Origin: a bacterium
GTDB lineage: Bacteria; Bacillota; Clostridia; Oscillospirales; Oscillospiraceae
Direction of reading: 5' to 3'
Assembly (NCBI GenBank): GCA_029009095.1
Contig: JAQXJT010000039.1
Coordinates: forward strand, 38,553 to 102,552
Length of the DNA stretch: 64,000 bases
Both the position numbers and the translations under genes were made by a program. The notes beneath the pieces were generated by a model that saw only the letters and a program-made list of their open reading frames with translations, was not told the origin of the DNA and made no database searches. Shown here in pieces: positions 59,445-64,000 of this stretch (within the stretch, counting starts at the first letter, position 1; the number at the start of each line of letters is the position of its first letter).

Positions 59445-60410
59445 TCAGGCGACCTTCTTGCGGAGGAGGTAGGCAGCCAGTGCGGCCAGCAGCGCCACGC
59501 CGCCGATGCACAGACCCACGACCACGCCGGTGCCGATGCCGTTGTTCTCGTCAGAGCCGGGGGCCAGCGGGGTGTCCTCATCGCCGATGGTCTCGCCGGG
59601 ATCCTCCGCGTTTTCGTTCTCCGCCGTCTCATTGCCGGGGTTCAGCGGGGTCTCGTTCCCGGGGATCGTCTCGCCGCCGTTCTCGGTCTCGTTCTCGGTC
59701 TCGGTCTCGTTTTCGGTACCGGTCTCGGTCTCGGGCGCCTCAGGCGTCACATCCGTTCCGTTCTCCGGGGTCTGCGCGCCCTGCTCCTGCCCATTGGGGG
59801 CCACAGGGACCACCTCCACGACCACATTGTTGGGGCCATAGACATAGTTGGGCTGGAGGGTGTAGAAGAAGCGGAGCTGCGCGCCGTCAGCCACGGTCAG
59901 GGTCTTGGTGGCGGTGTCCACGGCGTAGCCCTGAACGGTCTTGGCGGTGGCGGTCACGCTCTCGCCGGTCTGTCCCACGGCGATGGTGGGCTCAGCCACC
60001 TCGGTGCCGGTGGTGGCGTCCACATAGAGGATGCTGTAGACCACGCTGTTGCTGGGGACGATGCCGTACTCGGCCACAAAGTCCATGTCGCCGTTCACCA
60101 CGCCGCCGTTCAGGCCACCCTTGTAGTAGTAGCCGGCGTTGGGAGTCAGGTAGCTGGCAATACCGACGGGGAAGCCGGAGCCTGCCTTCACTTCCACAAA
60201 GAGGTTGCCCACGGCGCTGCGCTGCACGGTACCGAAGGAGGAGAGGTAACCCTCCGCGGCGGGGCTGAAGCTGCCGTAGGCGCCGGGGCGGAAGCTGATC
60301 ACATAGGTGACGTCCTCCCCGTCGGCGGCCAGGGCGGAAGTGCCAAGGAACGCACAGCAGAGGCACAGCATCGCGCAGAGAAGGAAAACGCGCTTAAACT
60401 GTTTTTTCAT
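59445..60410 (-). CDS. Surface protein with MucBP-like domain and C-terminal anchor
   Basis: The 321-residue protein has a signal peptide (about 1-29), a beta-rich region, a MucBP-like repeat (VVYSILYVDATTGTEV, IAVGQTGESVTATAKTVQGY in parts), then a Glu/Asn/Thr-rich low-complexity stalk of about 90 residues. It ends with GDEDTPLAPGS, a hydrophobic helix and RKKVA. The tail is a sorting-signal layout but has no LPxTG; DEDTPLA resembles half of the doubled LPXTG-type anchor found in Clostridia. It is a probable substrate of the sortase next to it. Confidence 0.8.
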   Translation of the reverse strand: MKKQFKRVFLLCAMLCLCCAFLGTSALAADGEDVTYVISFRPGAYGSFSPAAEGYLSSFGTVQRSAVGNLFVEVKAGSGFPVGIASYLTPNAGYYYKGGLNGGVVNGDMDFVAEYGIVPSNSVVYSILYVDATTGTEVAEPTIAVGQTGESVTATAKTVQGYAVDTATKTLTVADGAQLRFFYTLQPNYVYGPNNVVVEVVPVAPNGQEQGAQTPENGTDVTPEAPETETGTENETETENETENGGETIPGNETPLNPGNETAENENAEDPGETIGDEDTPLAPGSDENNGIGTGVVVGLCIGGVALLAALAAYLLRKKVA

Positions 60411-60479
60411 GTTCGTACCTCCATCTTATCAGATCCGTGGGGAAAGCCTCTGCTCTCCCTTCCGGTTTTCGGTGTCCTG

Positions 60480-60508
60480 TTCTTACTGTGGCCAGTATAG
60501 CAGGCACC
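60480..60508 (-). promoter_or_regulatory. Possible extended -10 promoter of MucBP protein gene
   Basis: On the minus strand TGC-TATACT (near the complement of 60495-60503) lies about 85 bases before the ATG at 60410. No good -35 box is seen; an ACCGGT palindrome pair lies just upstream. Confidence 0.4.
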
Positions 60509-60550
60509 GGTCATAAAACCGGTAATAAATCAGTAATAAAAAGGTATTTA

Positions 60551-61285
60551 TTACGAATTCTTTACTGCTTTTTTGTCCTCGCCCTTGTCCTTCTTCTTGC
60601 CGGTGAGGATCAGCACCAGTGTGGAAAGGAGCATCACGCCCGCGGCGGCGTAGATCCAGCCGTTTTCACCGGTGGAGACCACCTTGGTGACGGTGGTGCC
60701 GGGGATATAGATGGTCTCGCCCGCCACGACCTTCTCGGCGAAGAACTGGAACTGCAGCGTGCCGACGCCGCTCTGGTAGGCGTTGGACATGGTGGCGTCG
60801 GGGGTGATGGAGAGGGTCAGAACATCGCTCTTGCCGGGTTCCAGGGTGCTGACGAGGATGCCGTTGCGGTCGCTGCTGTAGAGGGCGTCGTCCAGATCGC
60901 CCAGCTCATTGCTGTCGCGCCCGCCGATCAGGGTGCCGCCCACATTGCCGGGAGCGGAGGTGAACAGCGTCTGGGTGCTGTTGCTCAGGGTGACGGTGTA
61001 TCCGGCGCCGTCCTTGGCGGCGTTGATCAGGGTCTTGAGCACCTGCACGGACATGAAGAAGCGGATCGAGTCCTTGCTGCCGTTGTTTTGCAGAGCGATC
61101 TGCTGGGTACGGGTCACGCCGGGGATCATGTTCTCAAACGCGTCGCCAAAGGTGCCGTTGGTCAGGGAGTATTGCAGCACGGAGGAGCCGTCGTTGTAAT
61201 ACACGGTGGGGATGGCGGCCAGCGCGTTGATGCTCAGGGCAAAGACGAGGACGACCGCCAGAAGGGAGCTAAATAACCGTTTCAT
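60551..61285 (-). CDS. Surface subunit with STGE-type anchor
   Basis: The 244-residue protein begins at the ATG at 61285 after GAGGAAGAG. It has a signal peptide (about 1-23) and a beta-rich domain with MSNAYQSGVGTLQFQFFAE, a pattern seen in TasA/CalY-like and related surface proteins. The C-terminal anchor is VVSTGENG, a hydrophobic helix and a Lys-rich tail (GKKKDKGEDKK). S-T-G-E in the place of LPxTG suggests a non-canonical sortase motif. It lies between the SipW-substrate genes and the MucBP protein gene, so it may join the fibre to the wall. Confidence 0.75.
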   Translation of the reverse strand: MKRLFSSLLAVVLVFALSINALAAIPTVYYNDGSSVLQYSLTNGTFGDAFENMIPGVTRTQQIALQNNGSKDSIRFFMSVQVLKTLINAAKDGAGYTVTLSNSTQTLFTSAPGNVGGTLIGGRDSNELGDLDDALYSSDRNGILVSTLEPGKSDVLTLSITPDATMSNAYQSGVGTLQFQFFAEKVVAGETIYIPGTTVTKVVSTGENGWIYAAAGVMLLSTLVLILTGKKKDKGEDKKAVKNS

Positions 61286-61298
61286 TCTCTCTTCCTCC

Positions 61299-61946
61299 TT
61301 ATTCAGACACGCTGAGGATGTTGCCGTTACCGTCCAGCTGGGCGACCACGCCGAAGGCATCCAGAATACCGGTGGCGTTCAGGCTGTTCTCGCCGCTGAC
61401 GAACTGCACGCCCTCGGCCCGGGCATCCACGGTGATGCCCAGACCCTGGTAGCTGTTGTCCAGCTCATCGCTGACGATCACTTTGGTGCTGAAGTTGACG
61501 CTCTCGCCGCTCTGCACGGGTCTGGCATAGTAGAAGGTCTGGGTCTCTCTGCTGCTGCCCACCAGAGGGGCGGCGGCCTTGATCCAGCCCTCGCCCGCCT
61601 CCAGCTCGAGACTGTCGGCGCCGCGGCCGATGAGCTTCTGGCCGTCCTCCGTCCAGTAGTGGGAGACGGTGATCTTCACATAAAAGGGCAGCTCGCCCCT
61701 GTTAGTGACAACGAAGGAGCTCTCGCCCAGCTCGTCGCCGGGCATCACGGTGCCGCCGTCGCTCTGGAGCGCGGCCTCGTTCTCAGCGGAGGTAACACCG
61801 CTGCTGAGATTGAGACGCAGTGTGGGCGCGGCCAGTTCGCTCTGCACCTTGCTGCCGGTGGCAGAGATGGCCGCCAGCGACGTGCCCACTATGGAAACAG
61901 TGATCAAGAGCACTGCAGTAATCAAAAGGTAATACTTTTTCTTCAT
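61299..61946 (-). CDS. SipW-substrate-like secreted protein (minor subunit type)
   Basis: The 215-residue protein starts at the ATG at 61946, overlapping the sipW stop by 4 bases. The signal peptide is long and hydrophobic (YYLLITAVLLITVSIVGTSLAAI) and a beta-sandwich-like domain follows with FVVTNRGELPFYVKITVSHYW. The end, ITVDARAEGVQFV...NATGILDAFGV, shares the alternating strand with Ala-x-Gln and a closing helix seen in the other SipW substrates here. Direct overlap with sipW supports processing by that enzyme. It may correspond to a TapA-like minor component (inference). Confidence 0.75.
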   Translation of the reverse strand: MKKKYYLLITAVLLITVSIVGTSLAAISATGSKVQSELAAPTLRLNLSSGVTSAENEAALQSDGGTVMPGDELGESSFVVTNRGELPFYVKITVSHYWTEDGQKLIGRGADSLELEAGEGWIKAAAPLVGSSRETQTFYYARPVQSGESVNFSTKVIVSDELDNSYQGLGITVDARAEGVQFVSGENSLNATGILDAFGVVAQLDGNGNILSVSE

Positions 61947-62440
61947 TCGTTCTTCCCCCTCGGTTCTATCCGATCCGCAGCCACATACATCAACAGCACC
62001 GCCGCAAACAGCGCGGTACACACGGCGATGCCACGCGGGCTGTGCAGCCAGTCGGCCAACAGGCCGTAAAGCGGGATATGGAAAACTACCTTACCCATCA
62101 CGCTGGAAAACAATACGGGGTTTTGATCTTCGGTAAAGTTGGCGTCACCTTTGGTGGTGAACATCTGCCGGTCTTTGTCCACATGGACAATGCGGTGGGT
62201 CTCCATGGTATCCAACCCACCGGCGATTTGGAACACGATCACATCGCCCTCCTGCAGCGCCTCGGGATCCACGCTGCGTACATAGACGATGCTGTCCATC
62301 CAGATAGCCGGCTCCATCGACGGAGTCAGGATGTGATAGAGCCGGTATCCGAACAGTTTCGGGAGGGTCAGGGGGAGAACCGCCGCGATGAGGAGCAGCA
62401 ATATCATCGTGCCGATGATATTCAGCGCTTTCCGCAGCAT
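61943..62440 (-). CDS. sipW: SipW-type (ER-type) signal peptidase I
   Basis: The 165-residue enzyme has an N-terminal membrane helix, catalytic Ser41 in LTPSMEP and His82 in METHRIVHV in place of the usual Lys. A GDVIVFQ strand and TTKGDANFTEDQNPV are also present, followed by a second C-terminal membrane helix. The Ser/His arrangement marks the ER/archaeal-type signal peptidase subgroup to which SipW belongs. In Bacillus SipW processes TasA and TapA for biofilm fibres. Here it sits between four candidate substrates. Confidence 0.92.
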   Translation of the reverse strand: MLRKALNIIGTMILLLLIAAVLPLTLPKLFGYRLYHILTPSMEPAIWMDSIVYVRSVDPEALQEGDVIVFQIAGGLDTMETHRIVHVDKDRQMFTTKGDANFTEDQNPVLFSSVMGKVVFHIPLYGLLADWLHSPRGIAVCTALFAAVLLMYVAADRIEPRGKNE

Positions 62441-62487
62441 CGCTCTTCCCCCCTCCCTTATGGTTGATTCAGATCATGCCGGGCTGA

Positions 62488-63177
62488 TCACGCCTCGGAA
62501 TCGGGCGCGGGCGTGGCAGGCGTGGCGTTGATCATGTTGGTATACCAGTCGAAGTTCTCGGGGGAAACCTCGCCACTCTCGCCTTCCATCAGCTCCTCCA
62601 TGTTGTCGGCCTGCACAGCGTAGGCGTTCAGCACCAGAGAGAACTCCTCCTCGGCGAGGTTGTTGCCAAAGACGAACTTGTCGCCCAGAGGCAGGGTGAT
62701 CTCCTCGAAGAGGACGACCTCGGCCTCAGCCACGGAGGCTTCCTTGTAGATGCAGAGCAGGCTGCCGTCGTTCTGGGGCACCACAGTCCACTTGTCCGCG
62801 TCAATGGCGTTCTTAACGGCGGTCATCAGCATGGACTTCTCCTCATCGGTGAAGCCCTTGCCGGTCTCGGCGTCGTAGTCGTTGCACTCGAGGGCCACGG
62901 TCATGGCAATGTAGCAGTCGTTGCTGTCCTCGGCCACAGTGACTTTGGCCATCTTGGGGGTGGTGTCGCCGGGGACGAGCTTCTCAAAGGTGAGGCCATC
63001 GTCGGTCCAGGTCTCGCCGCCGTCGTCGCTTTCCTTCAGGTCGATGTCGACCTTGCCCATGGTGAAGGTATTGGTGGCCGTATCTTCATCGGAGAAGAAA
63101 GCCAGCGTAGCGCCCACCGCCAGCGCGGCGACCAGCGCCAGCGCCACCACGATGGAGAGAATGTTTTTCTTCGTCAT
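62488..63177 (-). CDS. TasA/CalY-like SipW-dependent protein A
   Basis: The 229-residue protein has a SipW-type signal, ILSIVVALALVAALAVGATLAFFSDEDTATNTF (in parts), where the cut is expected near GATLAFFSD and the mature part begins TATNTFTMGKVDIDL. It is acidic, with a long beta-rich domain and the closing strand LVLNAYAVQADNMEELM. The family forms extracellular fibres in Bacillus (TasA, CalY/camelysin). It ends in a short Pro/Ala tail (TPATPAPDSEA). It lies 47 bases upstream of sipW. Confidence 0.85.
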   Translation of the reverse strand: MTKKNILSIVVALALVAALAVGATLAFFSDEDTATNTFTMGKVDIDLKESDDGGETWTDDGLTFEKLVPGDTTPKMAKVTVAEDSNDCYIAMTVALECNDYDAETGKGFTDEEKSMLMTAVKNAIDADKWTVVPQNDGSLLCIYKEASVAEAEVVLFEEITLPLGDKFVFGNNLAEEEFSLVLNAYAVQADNMEELMEGESGEVSPENFDWYTNMINATPATPAPDSEA

Positions 63178-63215
63178 GTCACATATACTCGTTTTTCAGA
63201 TGTGAACGGGTCCGC

Positions 63216-63827
63216 TCAGCCCGCGGGAGTGGGGGCGGGAGCAGCCTCCGCGGCGAAGCTGGCGGCAGCCGCAGCGCAGGCATCGGCAAAGGAAATGTTA
63301 TCGAACTGGATGGCAAACACATCGATGTAGACGGTGGGCAGGGTCTCGCTGCCGGTGCAGGTGCTGGAAACGGTGACGGACTCAAAGGCGTTGTCCACGA
63401 AGGTCATGGCGTTGTTGGCCTCCACGACCTTATAGTAGGTGCCGTTGCCGTAAGTATCGGTGGTGCCGTCCACAGCAGTCCAGGTGCTGTTGATGCCGTC
63501 GCACTTCAGGTTGGCGTTAAAGCCGGAAACATTGATGAAAACATAAGCCTTGACATCGGTCTTGACGGAAACGGCGGGCTGCTTGGGAAGCTGGACGCCC
63601 GGGGTGACTTTGGTGTAGCTAACGCCCTTGCCGGCGGCAACAGCCTCCACGTCGTCGGGCAGATCGGTCGGAACTTCCTCAGCGATCTGCACGCTGATAG
63701 AGCCGAAGGAGAAGTTGTTGATGACCCGGGTGTCCTCAGCGGACAGGAAGGCGAGGGTAGCACCCACGGAGAGGGCCACGACCAGCGCCAGAGCGAGCAC
63801 GCTCAGAAGAATGCGCTTGATTTTCAT
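63216..63827 (-). CDS. TasA/CalY-like SipW-dependent protein B
   Basis: The 203-residue protein has the same signal type (LLSVLALALVVALSVGATLAFLSAEDTRVINNF in parts) and mature start INNFSFGSISVQI. The closing strand is VYIDVFAIQFDNISFADACAAAA, followed by an Ala/Pro tail (EAAPAPTPAG). It is a paralogue of its neighbours, with low identity outside the signal and the C-terminal motif. Tandem paralogues suggest a fibre made of several subunits or a major plus minor subunit pair. Confidence 0.85.
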   Translation of the reverse strand: MKIKRILLSVLALALVVALSVGATLAFLSAEDTRVINNFSFGSISVQIAEEVPTDLPDDVEAVAAGKGVSYTKVTPGVQLPKQPAVSVKTDVKAYVFINVSGFNANLKCDGINSTWTAVDGTTDTYGNGTYYKVVEANNAMTFVDNAFESVTVSSTCTGSETLPTVYIDVFAIQFDNISFADACAAAAASFAAEAAPAPTPAG

Positions 63828-63885
63828 AATTGTTTCCTCCTATGTGTAACAGTTATGTGCTATGCTTCGGTTTCTTGCGGGTGCT

Positions 63886-64000
63886 TCAGCTCTGGAACAC
63901 AGCCTGAGGGTAAGCAGCGGCGGCATCGTTAAAGCCGACCTGCTGGATGGCAGCCACCTCGATCACGACATCGGGGATGTTGAGGTTAGCGCCATTCGTG
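63886..64000 (-). CDS. TasA/CalY-like SipW-dependent protein C, 5' part beyond window
   Basis: Only the last 38 codons are present. They read NGANLNIPDVVIEVAAIQQV, then GFNDAAAAYPQAVFQS and stop. This matches the C-terminal strand-plus-helix motif of the two genes downstream (VYIDVFAIQFDNISFADA and LVLNAYAVQADNMEEL). The gene continues past position 64000 with its signal peptide and main domain missing. It is 58 bases upstream of protein B and clearly part of the same cluster. Confidence 0.75.
   Translation of the reverse strand, partial: TNGANLNIPDVVIEVAAIQQVGFNDAAAAYPQAVFQS

Noticed and set aside
60507-60550. Classical terminator between the two anchored surface protein genes
   Set aside because: ACCGGT pairs and GTAATAAA repeats are present, but no GC stem with a T run on the minus strand was found.

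Overview
The window is 64 kb of dense, high-GC DNA with Clostridia-type gene content: XpaC/TelA/LemA/TPM envelope genes, an agr-like autoinducer cassette, SipW signal peptidase with TasA/CalY-like substrates, class B sortase, type III glutamine synthetase, a YlbJ-like sporulation protein, and sigma-A promoters with 17-bp spacers and strong AGGAGG-type ribosome sites. The combination fits a high-GC gut Firmicute of the Oscillospiraceae type. That assignment is an inference from gene content, not a database match. No CRISPR array, prophage, insertion sequence or rRNA was seen. The only RNA gene recognised is one tRNA-Leu(CAA). No gene-free stretch exceeds about 300 bases.

Layout. 1-7.4 kb: end of a YlbJ-like gene, then xpaC-telA-lemA-like-TPM, a YbaK editing protein, a CapA-like protein and an L,D-transpeptidase. 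7.6-14.7 kb: EAL phosphodiesterase, hslO, methyltransferase, YerC, an NfeD/stomatin pair, a small unknown gene and an NlpC/P60 hydrolase. 14.7-22.6 kb: an orphan Card1-like CARF nuclease divergent from a family-4 uracil-DNA glycosylase, DUF2156, GIY-YIG, a MalY/PatB lyase, a radical SAM protein, DUF1294, an aldo/keto reductase and ispE. 22.7-27.8 kb: two-component system, HtrA, then pssA and psd. 28-34.1 kb: Ca-type P-ATPase, SLH/transglutaminase protein, MORN lipoprotein, mscL. 34.3-37 kb: GPH transporter plus a zinc-type UroD-like methyltransferase. 37-40 kb: SPFH and RHH genes facing an XRE-phosphotransferase fusion and DUF2087. 40.1-43.9 kb: agr-like cassette plus a membrane GGDEF/HD-GYP protein. 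44-52.4 kb: lipoprotein, second two-component system, DUF1385, prmC, recA, recX, rimO. 52.4-58.4 kb: PucR-type regulator divergent from a second UroD-like methyltransferase, glnN, DUF3810. 58.5-64 kb: an all-minus-strand surface locus of sortase B, two anchored surface proteins, SipW and four SipW-substrate-like proteins, the last cut by the window end.

Three systems stand out. First, the agr-like cassette has AgrB and an AgrD-like peptide but no histidine kinase or LytTR regulator. A kinase-less membrane protein, a DUF5317 protein and a membrane c-di-GMP synthase/hydrolase take their place, suggesting peptide signalling coupled to c-di-GMP. Second, the surface locus couples SipW-processed TasA/CalY-like subunits to a class B sortase and two proteins with non-canonical sorting signals, suggesting a wall-anchored fibre. 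Third, a CARF-REase (Card1/Can2/DUF1887-like) nuclease stands alone without CRISPR genes and carries an altered TGGT motif. Several gene starts were moved to TTG/GTG codons, or to a downstream ATG, because a promoter or ribosome site lies inside the longer reading frame.
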